Shown here piece by piece: positions 11,684 to 23,535 of a stretch of DNA of 64,000 nucleotides. Position 1 is the first letter of the stretch, and the number at the start of each line of letters is the position of its first letter. The notes under the pieces are model-generated. The model was not told the DNA's origin and did no database searches. It saw nothing but the letters and a program-made list of their open reading frames with translations. Both the position numbers and the translations under genes were made by a program. Origin of the DNA: Pseudo-nitzschia pungens. Lineage: Eukaryota > Bacillariophyta > Bacillariophyceae > Bacillariales > Bacillariaceae. Location: assembly GCA_037355855.1 (NCBI GenBank), contig CM074766.1, forward strand, positions 496,001-560,000. The letters are read 5' to 3'.

Positions 11684-13480
11684 GACCTCCGTGGCTGCTT
11701 TCCCGGTTGCTTTGTTCTTCGATAGGTCTGATTAGATTTATGAGCAGTGTTGGTTTTGGGTCTTGCCTATTCTTTCTTTCTTGCCTGGGGCTTCCTATTG
11801 CCCAATCCAGTGTGTGACTGAAATTTGTGCGTACCCAGATCAATGCGATTTCACGAACCATGAAAAGGGGATGGGTGGATACACCTTTTGCTCACAAGAA
11901 TCCCCACGGAACAATACCCACTCTTGCGCTCAGAAAATCCTGATTGGCATACCAGTGGAACCGATGATTTTACATCATATGTCCTTATCTGGTGTGACGA
12001 TTATTCAGAGAACGAAGCGGGAGGGGCCGACAATTAAGTATCACGAAGGTGTTGTAGGAGTACTGTGAATCTCCCCGGTACAAACCGTTTGAAAAACGTT
12101 GTACGGTACCGGTATGCCATTGAATGAGGTTGGATTCAATAAGATTCGATCGCATTTGATTGGGGTTCATGTTTTGGAAACAATTACTGTAAAAGGGGAG
12201 AGGTTGACGAATGAATTTCGGCGCGCACTCGTCGACCTCTTTTCTCACCAACAACAATCCAACCCATTAATTTTAAAAAAGATATTGGTGCCTTCCATCG
12301 TCATTACACGTTTGTATTGCCAAAAAATAAATAGTACAGGTAAGAGTGCGTACAAGTAAATCTTATTCTTTGTACGGAGTAATATTATCATCCTTCGCTC
12401 GGACAGACGAAAAATCAATTTTCTCCGTCGGCAGGTTCTTAAAGGATAACCTTACTCCGAGTAAGGTTACGTTCTTCGAACTTGTACAAAATGCTTTCTA
12501 CGATTAAGTTACGAGTAATTACGTACGGCTACTTTGTTCTACAAATTCAACTCAACAACATACCGTACGGTACTAAATTTTTTTTGAATTCGTGACCAGT
12601 GACCAGCTACCGGTAGGGGCGTGTCTCCTTAAAGGGAGTCTTGCGCGCCAAACGATAGCAACCGTTGCAATGAACTTTACGTTTCGGTACTGATGTTATT
12701 TTATCCCGCTTGTGACGTATCTACATAAATTGTGGCACGAGACAAACCACAATCTCAACATTGATTACACGTGCCCACACGAGTTCATTTATCGATTTCG
12801 ATTTGTGGTATGAGGGCCATTACACTACCTACGGTATTCTTGCATTCGCGAAAATAAATTCGACAAAATGAAGTTTTGTACACCATCCAAGGCTAAAACC
12901 GGACGTTAAAGCCGTTAGATAGTTCGTGCTGTATCCAAGACCAGAAAAAGGAACAAAGCTTACCGGTACGGTACCGGTATCGTATGTATGATAGCAATGC
13001 TTTTACTAGGTAAAACTTCAGCCAATCAAAGACATCTTAGTATGATGGATGGGCACGCGCAAGGAACAACAACCGAACTCAAACGCTTTCTTTCGTACAA
13101 AAATCAAACTGTTACAAAAAATAATTACAAACTCCTGGGCGCGAGAGAAAAGTAAACCTTCTGTCGTTTTTTGTCTCTCAACAACGATTGAAAAATCCCC
13201 ATCGGAGCTTGAAAATTTTGGAGCAGACCTCCATCAAGTCAAGTTAAAAACCGAAACACTTCTTAGGGTAGAATTCCAATCATCCTACCTTGCATTCATC
13301 CATCAATCCCTTCAAAAGTCTCAAGGACAGAGACGTACCAGCTCTCTTTCACAAAAGGACAACAATCTTTTTCGGGGGGACAGAAGCACCGTATGGGAGG
13401 AAGATTCGCTGAACAAAAAAAGTAAGCGACTACATTGGATACCATAACAAACGGTTAGATAGGTGCTGAGTTTAAGCGAA

Positions 13481-16400
13481 ATGGCATCGGTTACAAAAAG
13501 CTCCAAAGAATGCAAAGGCATTGAGCTGTCGGAAGACGAATCATCTAGCAGTGATGCTAGTAGCAAGAGTGCTGAGGGAGGCAATGCGACTACAAAATGT
13601 GGATCATGTCCTACTTCATCGCCTTACTCACGAACGATAACTATCTTTCCGATGCTAGCGTCACTTGTGGGTGCCGTTGTGATTGGATTTTCAGCGGGAA
13701 GGTTATATTGCACTGGTCGTGTCGACAGCTCTCTCTCACTCTCTCCGCTCATAGTGGTACCTACCAGGGGTAGCGAAGAGTCTCCTCAATGTGCGGAAGG
13801 AAAACAAAATGAGACCTGGACGATGTCCTCGGACCGAGAGATCAAGAATAGTCTTGTGTTTGAATTCGCCGAAATCGATGAAGCTGACCAAGCGACAAAC
13901 CTCAGTATCGAGCAAGATGATGAAGAGGACGATGACGATGACGACGACGACGACGATGATGATGATGATGACGACGAATTCGAGGGCGTTGGAAACCTTG
14001 TTCAATTGATTTTCAATGCATATGGAGTCGAAGAACATTTTGAGGATTACAATGGCAGTAATGGCGAAGAAATCATCAAAGAATTCTTGGAAGACATGCT
14101 GGAGTCTTCGGATGCTTGCGAAGGCATGTTCCCGCTCTATGGAAATTTCGCACATGATACCACAAAGTTTGGCGGCAGGTCTGGAACCATTCAAGCTCTT
14201 GGGATGTTCCGTTACGGGATGGGACAAGTGTCTTTAAAGGTGTGGCCCAATGACGGTAAGGTTATGGCGGATTTCTTGCACACTCCTCCACGATCAACAG
14301 CGACGGAAACTCATGTCAATGACGACGACGACGAAGATGACATCGAAGAAAATCTTCTGACTTGCATCAACTCGATTGCAAAGTTTTTGTATCCCGACGA
14401 CAAAATCGAACCAAGTGGCATCATAGGTGATGCCTACAATGTTGGTCATATTTCTGAACTTGGACCATTCGAGGCTTTGTCGAAGTATGGAAGAGACCCA
14501 TTTCGATTCCGGTGGTGGACTGATAGTAAGAAACGTGGTATGAGATCGGTCAATTCCAACGACGCCGATTTGGTAGATCAAATGGGTAGCTCAGACGATT
14601 GGGTCAACCGTGTTGTTACGGTACAAACACAATTTCAACGCATCGATATCATTGACAGCGAAGACGATTACGAAACAACATCATGGTTGGAATATTATTC
14701 GACAGTGGATTCGAGCAAGTATGAGGAATATAGGGAGTATATGGAATCGCATCCACATTTGTTCAGAGCCGATCGATTGTTGTACTTGGACGGCGTCATC
14801 CAAAGTACATTTCAGGGCTTAGCTGCTTATCACGAGGCTTTGGTACAGCCTGCCATGTTCACACATCCGAACCCGAAGCGCGTTGCCATCGTTGGAGGTG
14901 GCGAATGCGCAACGCTACGTGAAACGTTGAAACACAATACGGTTGAAACGGTAGTCATGGTGGAAATCGACCCGGTGATTGTGGAAGTCTCGAAGCATTA
15001 TTTGCCCGAATGGAACGATTGTTCGATGTTCAAGGGTAGCTCGCGGTATTGTATGGACGATCCCCGTGTCCGAATGCACCATCTAGACGCTTTGAAATGG
15101 TTCCGTGATCGTTTCTCTGACGAAGCCCGCCTGGAAGGGCATGAATTGTATGGATCCGAGGAAAAGTTTGACGTTGTTATTCTAGATGCATTGTGAGTTT
15201 TGTTCCTGCTGTATCTCATTCAAGTGTGTGATTCGATGGATTGATGTTTTGATGAACATTGGTGTGAATGCTAATACATTTTTTCTGATTGAACCTTGTA
15301 CTTTCGAACATTGAAAAATGAATAAAAAATAAAAGAGATCCGCAAAATGCTGTTGATTTTGTCGAAGCGTTGTATGGAGACGGCGCCTTTTTGAATTCGT
15401 TGTTCAACTCGTTGACTGAAAATGGGGTCTTGTTAACGCAGGTCGGTGAATCTGTTTACATTGGTAACATTGCCGAAACCTACCCTGAAAACATTAATTA
15501 CCAACGTTCCATGTATGAAGAAGGATTGAAAAATCAAGGGTTCAAGGTGGTGATGCATTACGAAGAACCTAGAGCAGGTTTTAACGGTATTTGGTCCTTT
15601 TATGCAGCGTTCAAGAACGACTCATCGCGAGCTAGATGGCACATGAACGAAGCTCAACTCGATCTCGAAATCCGCAAAAGAGCCATCGAGATGGCAGAAG
15701 ACTTTGATCCAGAAACGGGTGAAATCAAGGGTCCATTTGAAGTCTTCGATGGACCCACCATGGCAACGTATCGGAATCCTTCGAAACACGCGCAAGTTGT
15801 GTATTGCCTCAGAGACCCCCAACCGTATGGTTGCACCAGCAATATAAAAGACCACCATCTTCGGAAGAAGGCTATGTGGGAGCCTTCTGGATTTGACCCT
15901 GATATACCCAATTTCAGGTCGAATAATTTTGTCGTGAGCGGAGGAAGCAGCAGGAGTATCGTACCTCTGGTCGACATACCAGAGAAATCATACCTAATGC
16001 TGGAGCAGTCGGTTCACGATGTGCGCGTCACCCCAACAACCTCGGCACTCTTAGAAAATGCATCTACTGATGACCTACTTGGTGCGACAATTGATCCTGT
16101 GACGAAATTTCTTTCGGGAAATAAGCGGGGTTTGGCGATTCCAAGAAGGGTAAGTGGAATAGCAAGCTACGTTGCATGACGAGTCTATGCCTTAATAGTT
16201 CGCCATTCTAACGCTTGTCCTCTTCGCTGACTTTCCAACAATAAAATAATTTAATCAGAGAGACATCCACTCCGCATACGGAGTCGATACAGGATTGCTT
16301 TCGTTCCTAAAGCACGGATGTTACGGAGCTTTCAACACTGCAACCTACCATTCCTTCTCTCTTACGGAAGGAACGGCCAATCCCGACACTGCACCGGTTG

Positions 16401-16621
16401 ATGGCCTGCTCGGACGCTCGTATTCAGGTACAGTGATGAGAGAACTGGTTTTCAACCCGTCTCACAGTAGGAATTCGCTCCGACCAGAAGTCTTGATGAG
16501 CTCGCGAACAATAGCCGAGGGAGAGGAGATCTCCTCCAACTTTGTTCCTTGGTACAACGGGGCGGGCTGGAAGGAGCACATCGCTTCACTTAAATCTCAA
16601 TGCAGCACCATTCAGGAATAA
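13481..16621 (+). CDS. Membrane-anchored spermidine-synthase-like protein fused to a SET-like C-terminus
   Basis: Exons are 13481-15192, 15336-16149 and 16259-16621 (donors GTGAGT and GTAAGT, AG acceptors), giving 962 aa. A membrane span lies at about residues 52-74, after a Ser-rich cytosolic-type start; an Asp run follows at about 145-165. The next segment (GMGQVSLKVWPNDGKVMADF ... LLTCINSIAKFLYP) is faintly reminiscent of S-adenosylmethionine decarboxylase (weak). The clear domain is spermine/spermidine synthase: SAM-binding VAIVGGGECATLRETL, VVMVEIDP, DDPRVRMHHLDALKW and VVILDALDPQ. This family transfers an aminopropyl group from decarboxylated SAM to a polyamine. The C-terminal part (LVDIPEKSYLMLEQSV ... 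FNPSHSRNSLRPEVLM ... AEGEEISSNF) resembles a degenerate SET fold. The GTG at 13463 is not used as the start. Whether it is an active polyamine enzyme is unproven. Confidence 0.82.
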
Positions 16622-17643
16622 CTGGTTTTGGAAAGGGTGGCAGGTAGAGTTTTGTAAGGTGACATCATTCGAATGAACGAGCCACTTGGATTGCGTCGTG
16701 CGGTTTGGTCTGCGCCCGCAGGAAGTTTCAGATGATGAACGAAGCTCCATGGAATTATTTCAATGGGGCGTTGGTACAGGAATGGCATGTGAACCAATTT
16801 GTTTCTTTATATAAGCAATCCATTTAACTTTATAGCTCATTGAGTAGACTCGTCTAGTGGAATCGAATAGTGCATTGGCATGGCGCAATATACCTTTTTT
16901 CGATCAGTTGCATGCCCTAATAATTTTTTGAACACTATTTCCAAGCTGTCAATAGACTGTTGTGAATTTGAAACGAGTCAGGTTTTACTACCACAACACG
17001 CTAGCCACCCAACGTAGACAGACCGCACTATGCGTCCCCCGAGCAAGGGTGTTTTGCTTTGCTTTGCTTTGTTGGATGATTGCTTAAAATTACCACTACA
17101 AGTACAAACAGAAGCTGGTGCAAGCAACAAAGTCAAAGTTGCTCTTTGCTTTTGAAAGGTTTCCTCTTTTTTACTACTTGCACTTTTGAATCAATCAGCA
17201 CTCGCAAGTAACTTCTAATTTTCTGTAATCGTAATTTTACTCTCGAGGATGAAGATACGAAGTACTTCGTTCTGTTGAAGATACGGTACCGCATGACTCC
17301 ATGCGCGACGAAATCCCGCATGAATAATTGGTGTCAAGTGTCAACCGATTTCAATTACACATCTCAAAATCTTCAATCAAAATGCAAGATACCATCATCG
17401 CGGTGACCACCTGCGATTTTGTCCAATGCCAACGAGATCACGCATGAGAATACTGCAATACGATTAATGGTGCCAGATATCCGCGGCGAATGTTGTACCT
17501 TGCAAAAACAAGAGAAGGTGGATTGATTCTCGAATTCTCTTTTCTTCTAGTTCGACGGGAAGAACTTCAAACCAAGATACTGTAACGAGCACCAAAGCCT
17601 CCAACAACGAGTCGAGTAGTCCAACACAACGACTCAAAAAAGT
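16622..17643. other. Intergenic, 1.0 kb
   Basis: This is the 3' flank of the fusion gene and the 5' flank of the HXXEE gene. A TTTGC pentamer repeat lies near 17051-17070 and an ACGAAGTACTTCGT palindrome at 17257-17270. No coding region is supported. Confidence 0.5.
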
Positions 17644-18432
17644 ATGTCCTTGCGTGCCACTGCCTCTTCTGGACCTGACGTCCTTGCTGGGGTCAATGCC
17701 GACGGCACCACGGTATCCTGGTTTGAGGCCAACTGGCCGTTTATGACGTGGGCGATCTTTCTCTTTGGATCCGGAATGCTGACCGCCACCTACAAGCGAC
17801 GAGACGACCATTGGTACGGATGGCTGGCCATGGTCTCCTACTGCCTCCACCAATCCGAGGAACACGCTTACGACCTCCGGGGTTGGCGGTACGCCTTTGT
17901 TCCCTCCCTCAACCTGGGGCCAATTTCTACCATTTTTGCCGAAACCTGCGCCGGGGCCGAGGATCCCCTGGGCTGCCCGCTCGATCCCAAGGTCACGCTT
18001 TGCGTCAACGTCGTGCTGATCTGGATCGGCTTTGGTGGGTGCATGGTGGCGGCCACGCTGGATCCAAAGCGGTTTCTCTTGAGCGGGTCACTAAATTGGG
18101 GAACTGCGGTGGTCAACGGTGCCATGGGCCATGTCCTGCCGGCGGTGCTGACCCGCAGCTACAATCCCGGGGTCGTCCAGTCGCTGGTCATGGTGCCGCT
18201 GGGAACGCATCGGATCTTCGCTTCGGGCAGGCCCCTGTTGTGCCTCGCGAACGGGATTCTCAACCACGCTGCGTTGATTCTCGGACTCAAGGCGGTCTTC
18301 TTCTTTGGGCTCGACGAAACGGCGGCGATGACGATCGCGATGCTCGCGGCCTGTCCGGCCGCGACACTGGCCCTTTCGAGCCACGCGTCGCAACACGACT
18401 CGGTTGCCATGCGCGAGCAAAAGGAACAATAG
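17644..18432 (+). CDS. HXXEE-domain multi-span membrane protein
   Basis: This intronless gene codes for 262 aa from ATG 17644. The defining His-x-x-Glu-Glu occurs as HQSEEHAYD at about residues 77-85, and the paired downstream His as NGAMGHV after SLNWGTAVV. YNPGVVQSLVMVPLG follows the second motif, as is typical of the HXXEE family (Pfam HXXEE). About six hydrophobic stretches are visible (for example FMTWAIFLFGSGML, VVLIWIGFGGCMVAATL and AVFFFGLDETAAMTIAMLAA), and the tail is hydrophilic. The conserved His/Glu residues suggest a metal-binding membrane enzyme; the biochemical role is unknown. The gene is GC-rich relative to its surroundings. Confidence 0.82.
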   Translation: MSLRATASSGPDVLAGVNADGTTVSWFEANWPFMTWAIFLFGSGMLTATYKRRDDHWYGWLAMVSYCLHQSEEHAYDLRGWRYAFVPSLNLGPISTIFAETCAGAEDPLGCPLDPKVTLCVNVVLIWIGFGGCMVAATLDPKRFLLSGSLNWGTAVVNGAMGHVLPAVLTRSYNPGVVQSLVMVPLGTHRIFASGRPLLCLANGILNHAALILGLKAVFFFGLDETAAMTIAMLAACPAATLALSSHASQHDSVAMREQKEQ

Positions 18433-18858
18433 GACCGAAACGCTGGAGCGAGCGAGCGGCCGACTCACTGACACTGACACACTCACACGGCCTTTTTCTT
18501 CCCTTCCGAGTGTGCCGGTGGTGGGAGTGAGAGCGGATGGGAGCGAACCGCTATGGAGTTTGGAAACGTGATTCGCGTATTCTGCAGAGTCTTGTTAGTA
18601 GATCCATACGATACCCACAGCAAAGTCACAATAGTAATAGTCAACCAACGTAGCGGCAACGATATCGTTTTCACACTAGTCAACACGAAAAATGTGCACG
18701 ATAGCTCATGAAAGCGGTGTGATCATCGCAACGGCTTCTTGCATTATAATTCGTTATGAAAACTATCGTCAATTGAATTCCTTCCTTTCCAAAGCTCGGT
18801 TTTGCGTGTCCCATACCGCCCACTAAAGTCCAATTGGTAATGCAATTCAATATTTTGG

Positions 18859-19786
18859 CTAAATCACGATGCATTCCATTCCAAAGTCGTCGCCGAGTAC
18901 CGGAGATTCGATTTCCTTTCCTTCCGGGACAACCATTGCGCGGCTCGGAGGTAGTGGAGTGCTCCTGCCACCCCCGTTCTCTGGCGCTTTCGGTACAGAT
19001 TCCGGTTTCGTCTTCATCTTCGTTTTCGTTTTCGTTTTCCCATCGTTGCCGTGCCGGATGCCTTCGAGAGTCGTGCCGAACGGCGCCGTCCTTTCGGGGA
19101 AGCAGCGGCACGGGTTTGCGCCTTTCGTGTCTGGCTCCGTATTCGCGGTGGCTCGTTTCCAACTGCGGAAGCTCGGGGCAGGGTTGCCGTTGCTGCCGGA
19201 AGCACCATTGGAACCGATGCATCTCCGACGCTGCCTTTGCACCAGTAGCAGTTGCAACTCATGTCGATATTATACGATGTTAGGACCGTTGTTGGAACCG
19301 TCGTTGGAACCGTCGGTGGAACTGTTGGGTCCGTTTGGTCCGCTTTTGTTTCTGTTCCTGCTCCTGCTTTGGTTGGGCTGACGCCGATGGCGCCGCCGCT
19401 GCTGCTAGTGACTTGGTGTGGATGTCAATGAAATGGTTCTGGAAACCTTCCGATCCTTTTCCTCTTCGTTTCGAGTCCAACAACTTGGTGTGGTAATCCC
19501 GGACACGACGGACATTGAACGCACTATCGAAAGTCCAGTTCCAGTGCTGTGGGTGTCATGGTGGGATGGGACGAAGGGACCGAGTGGTGATCCTAACAAA
19601 CGACTGCTCTGGTGCATTCGATTGTAGTGGTACGGTAGCGCGTGATGGCGATGCCTTGGTTACGCCGACAAGTTGGAATTGGAGTTTGCATTGCGAATGT
19701 CGTTCACCATTCCGTACGCCGTCTTGGGGCATGTTCGACTGTTCGGAACACTGTACTCGAAGCACTTTCTTCTTTTGAGAAACCAC
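18859..19786 (-). other. Disrupted coding-like region, strand uncertain
   Basis: On the minus strand, successive stretches with good codon use lie in four different frame segments. They include SFVRITTRSLRPIPP, then VRSMSVVSGITTPSCW, then a PTVPPTVPTTVPTTV repeat followed by MSCNCYWCKGSVGD, then ELPQLETSHREYGARHE, and a tail ending DDFGMECIVI before a TAG at 18861-18859. Connecting them on this strand needs four +1 steps. The plus strand also reads as coding-like in places (VDVNEMVLETFRSF; VGTVVGTVGGTVGSV), so the strand assignment is unsafe. It could be a decayed gene or compositionally biased DNA. No family recognised. Confidence 0.25.
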
Positions 19787-20259
19787 GAAGTAACCTTACA
19801 AACACTTCCTTTGAAACTAACGAAGGTTCACTGTGCCACGGGTAAAAAGACGAACAAAAACTAGGAAAAAAAACAACATGATCTTGCAAAAAATGCCAAT
19901 CGAAATAATAGTGGCGCGAATTGTCTTCGGTTAAACGGGTACGAACAAGTAATTCATATTATGTAAGATATGTTATAAATGGACGTAACGTACGTATGTG
20001 CGTGTTGCAGTTTGCAGAGTTTTTTTGAAGTTGACATGACCCCTGAAGAATCTTTGTCGAGTAAAACCCGGTATGCTCCAATTGCCAGTAATATGCGGGT
20101 AAACGGAAACATACCTACCATAAAATACCGTTATTTTGTTGATGGGGAATGATTTTTGTTCCCGACGCGACTCACTTTTCCAGTGATTGCGGTCGTGCTA
20201 TTCGGTTCTGCCAATCAATCACGCCCTTTTTTGTTTTACGACTCGAAATTCCGCGGCTT

Positions 20260-20354
20260 TACTACAGAATTCCTATCAGCTGTCCCCGGGTTTCAGTAGA
20301 AATTAGTAGTCGAGGAGGTAGAACCCGGGGACAGCTGATAAGAACTTTGTAGTA
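20260..20354. repeat. Long inverted repeat, perfect 19-bp stem with extended imperfect arms
   Basis: Bases 20274-20292 and 20322-20340 are perfect reverse complements (core CAGCTGTCCCCGGG), separated by 29 bases. Pairing extends outward through 20260-20273 and 20341-20354 with three mismatches, giving arms of about 33 bases. It could fold as a strong hairpin in RNA or be a very small MITE-like element. Confidence 0.9.
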
Positions 20355-20526
20355 TGTAAAAAAGATTCGGGGTTGCCACGCTCGAAAACGTTTTACTGTC
20401 TTAATTAGATAAGTTAACTTACTTCGTAGTTCGAACGGACATGACGGAGAGGTATGCAGGTACAAGGTAAGTTACCGGTACGTACGTTCGTGACGGACAA
20501 AGTTAGCAAGTTTGAATTCCGCCTTC

Positions 20527-20567
20527 CGATGTTTTCGATGTTTTCGATGTTTTCGATGTTTTCGATG
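20527..20567. repeat. Tandem 9-bp repeat CGATGTTTT
   Basis: Four and a half perfect copies of CGATGTTTT lie about 290 bases upstream of the gene at 20855. Confidence 0.95.
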
Positions 20568-20854
20568 GGTTGGTTTGTGTTCGTGGGCATTCCATTGGCG
20601 GTATGTTGGAGCAATCGCAAAACCATCGCAAACCAATTTCCAACCAAAAACGAAATCGTCGATCCAAGGTAGAACCGTTCCCCACTTTCCAAGCGACGGC
20701 TACAAACCAATCAATCATTTGCTCGCCAAGGCGACACACATCCACAGAGAGTAACATTGTCGAAGAAAAGCAGGAAGTACTAGTTTCGCACAATTTTTTG
20801 ACCAGAAGACAAATCATCTGAAAAACTACGATCCACTGTGATACACCGTCTGGC

Positions 20855-21247
20855 ATGGCAACACAAACTTTCCAGTATCCGTACACTCCAACAAGTGTGG
20901 GATCCACAGCTTCAATTGACGAAAGATTCGACCGAATGAATATCTACAGCAACACCGCTGTGACGACGGGCGTCGAGCACATCCCCGATGCCGGTATGAA
21001 ATCCGCGACCAGCACTAGCATCCTCGAAGAAGCTTCCGTTGCATCCTGGTCCTCGGATGACAATAACCACCGTAGCGTCGAGAACGGCATTGCGTTTGCC
21101 AAGTCTCAAGCGGCACTGAACCAAACCTATCGAAACCAACGATTGGCATACAAAAAGCTACCACTCTCGGTCCGAAAGATGACGGGAATCAATCTGAAGA
21201 ATCTCCAGAGCGAACCCTTGGCGGTACGAAAGGGTGAACTTTGCTGA
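20855..21247 (+). CDS. Hypothetical protein, 130 aa
   Basis: An intact frame runs from ATG 20855 to TGA 21245-21247. The product is hydrophilic: a Tyr/Thr/Ser-rich N-terminus (QTFQYPYTPTSVGS), an acidic Ser-rich centre (SILEEASVASWSSDDNN), a helical Ala/Gln-rich stretch (IAFAKSQAALNQTYRNQRL), then a basic part (KKLPLSVRKMTGINLKNL). There is no signal peptide, membrane span or known domain. Codon use and lack of low complexity support it as real. A GCGGTACG near 21220 could be a splice donor, in which case the C-terminus shown is wrong. Function unknown. Confidence 0.6.
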   Translation: MATQTFQYPYTPTSVGSTASIDERFDRMNIYSNTAVTTGVEHIPDAGMKSATSTSILEEASVASWSSDDNNHRSVENGIAFAKSQAALNQTYRNQRLAYKKLPLSVRKMTGINLKNLQSEPLAVRKGELC

Positions 21248-23535
21248 GCGTCATCGTAGTCTTTTTTCAAGTGGAACACACATCGGAACCACAGCGATTA
21301 AGAGGCCAAAGCCCAGTCTCCGGTCGTTGCGAGGCGGGAGAAAACACCACGCTCTGCGTCAACATTGACGACACCAAAGTGGAAATCGTGTTCCATCATC
21401 ATTATTATTATTTGATACCTCAATACAGAAGAACGGAGAAGCTTGTGCACTACCCATTGATTTGTCCTGGGATTGTCGGTAAGGTAAGGATCGGAAAATC
21501 TAATTATGGCACAGGCTCCACTGTTCCTTTGCAGCAACAACTGTACCACTACTGCACTGTTTCAATAGTCTTGAATACGCGGTCCATATCCAGTGAGGAC
21601 CTTACATGCGCGCATTATGTACTAAATATACTTCCATAACAACATAAAGATAATAGAATAATCATAGTTTCATTCGAACTCACATCGTTGAGTACCCCTG
21701 CTGTCTCACACAAGATGAAAATCTTCCATTCTCCTGTTGTTCAGCTCTTTTGGAACACAGGAGGCAAAGTATTAACGATGAACCGAATCTCTACTGACAT
21801 GGTGTTTATAACTTGTGAACAACAAATTCGATGTTTGGAATAAATTTCAGGTAACACTCGAGTCGCACCAAATTCTATTGTAGTTGTTTAACTTCCTCCG
21901 TCATCACTTTGGATGGAATCAGCCATGTGGAAGGCACTAAGGTGAAAAAGTCTTTGTCCAACTGAGTAAACCGGCGAATCAATCCCTTCCTAGAATCAGA
22001 CTAATAGTTCCCTCCAATCGGGAATGTGTCAAAACAATGCTAGTACTATTGACTACACAACGAAAGCTCTTCGTTAAGGTAAAAGATTGATGGGTATTTT
22101 CTACAAAAGATTGATCATGATCCAATGCGACTGCTGCACTACCTCTCAAAGAATTCCATTGTCTGCGAATCGTATCGGGCACGTCCAACTACCGGCATCG
22201 GTATACTGCAGTTCTTGAAGAAAGGCTATGCAGCACTATCCTAACAGCGGAGAACTCGTGGATTTTCTCGAATGCCCATTCGATACTGAGGCATGATTCT
22301 CCACCAATTCCTGGTGACGAATGTATTTTTTTTTTGCTACAGAAAAAAAAAAATGAACAAAAACAAAATTCCGTATTGAAAAAGACGTCAGATAAAACCT
22401 TACTTGTACTTCTAATATTCATAAGATACTTTACTCGCACGACTTGCACCACAGGAATGATACGCAGGACTCCTTTTTCCGCCTGGACGCAAACCAGATG
22501 AAAAACATGCACGCTCACATAATTGTTGGCATTGCGATGTCGGCCGGCGGCACCTTCGGTTGCTTTTTCGACGACTTGAAATGATCATGACCTGAGCTAA
22601 TTCCAAGTAAAGAAAAATATCAAAACGAACTTCCGAGAACTAAGAAGGAACGCATTTCCCGCTCAGACTCAACCCTGTATGCAGAGATCGTAACATTCAT
22701 GAAATTAATCATTGACATTCTTACAATGGTTATCTCTTTATTGTTGTCCTCGGTTACTGTTTTTGACTTATTTGTATGGAAAGAATACCCCATTTAGCTT
22801 AAAAGATATTGATATTATTTCTTGCCAATAATACGAAAAGTATCTTCAAGGACATTCATTTTATAATTAATGGTTTGGCTACCTATTTAAACTGTCAGAC
22901 ATATCATTTATTTCTGAGTACGTATTGACATTTATTCTGGAAGAGAGGGGTCATAATTTAAAATAGATGTTTTCGTTTAGAATTGCCTTGGCGCTTCGGA
23001 ACATTTTGCGAACCGTTGATGGTCTTTTTTTTTCATAAGAACCTAACATCGGCAAGCCCATTATGAAATGACTGTTTGAATGCAGGTTCGGCATTGATAA
23101 AAGAAGATTCGCAAACAGTAATGCATGCCTCAGAACCTATTTTCAATGCACAGCATACTATTGAAAAATCCGATTAAGATGTGATGAACTGTAAATGTAC
23201 TCTTACGGGTACGAGTACGAGTATTTGTACAAAATCGAGAAATGTGCTTGTAATTTAATTTCTCTACCGCGGGACAGTTGTTACGTTATATGCAGTACGT
23301 TCCCTTTAAAACCACAAAATAAAGTACCTAAAAGCGCTTTCCCACACGGGCTCGCATCGAGTTCAAAAAGCGAACACAACATTATTATTTCTCTTCCACA
23401 TTGGCGCTGCTATTAGTATTTCCTCTACTCTAGATAGTTATCGGTTGTTTTGTGCCCCTTAAAAGCATCAGGTCGTTATTGGAGGTATTGCATGTGAATT
23501 CAGTGGATAATTTGAGTCCTTAGCCTGTAGTACAG
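21248..23535. other. Intergenic, 2.3 kb, AT-rich
   Basis: Nothing identifiable was found. The DNA is AT-rich with poly-T and poly-A runs (for example 22327-22353) and a few short stop-bounded frames without coding character. Confidence 0.5.

Larger units (their letters stand above)
10745..13480. other. Long intergenic region, 2.7 kb
   Basis: There is no convincing complete gene. The stretch includes a short coding-like patch on the minus strand (11482-11634), a tandem duplication (11641-11683) and many TACCGGTA, GGTAAGGTTAC and TACGGTACCG words (12090-12120, 12455-12475, 12960-12985). A 132-codon plus-strand reading frame at 13049-13447 ends 33 bases before the next start codon; I treat it as 5' UTR. 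Confidence 0.45.
18433..20854. other. Intergenic region with disrupted coding-like patch and repeats
   Basis: No intact gene is supported over 2.4 kb. The GC-rich part 18859-19786 is coding-like but broken (separate entry). Downstream there is AT-rich DNA, the 19-bp inverted repeat at 20274-20340 and a 9-bp tandem array at 20527-20567. Confidence 0.45.

Noticed and set aside
13049..13447. 132-codon plus-strand frame just before the synthase fusion gene
   Set aside because: No domain and no coding-like codon use; it most likely is 5' UTR or promoter sequence of the gene starting at 13481.
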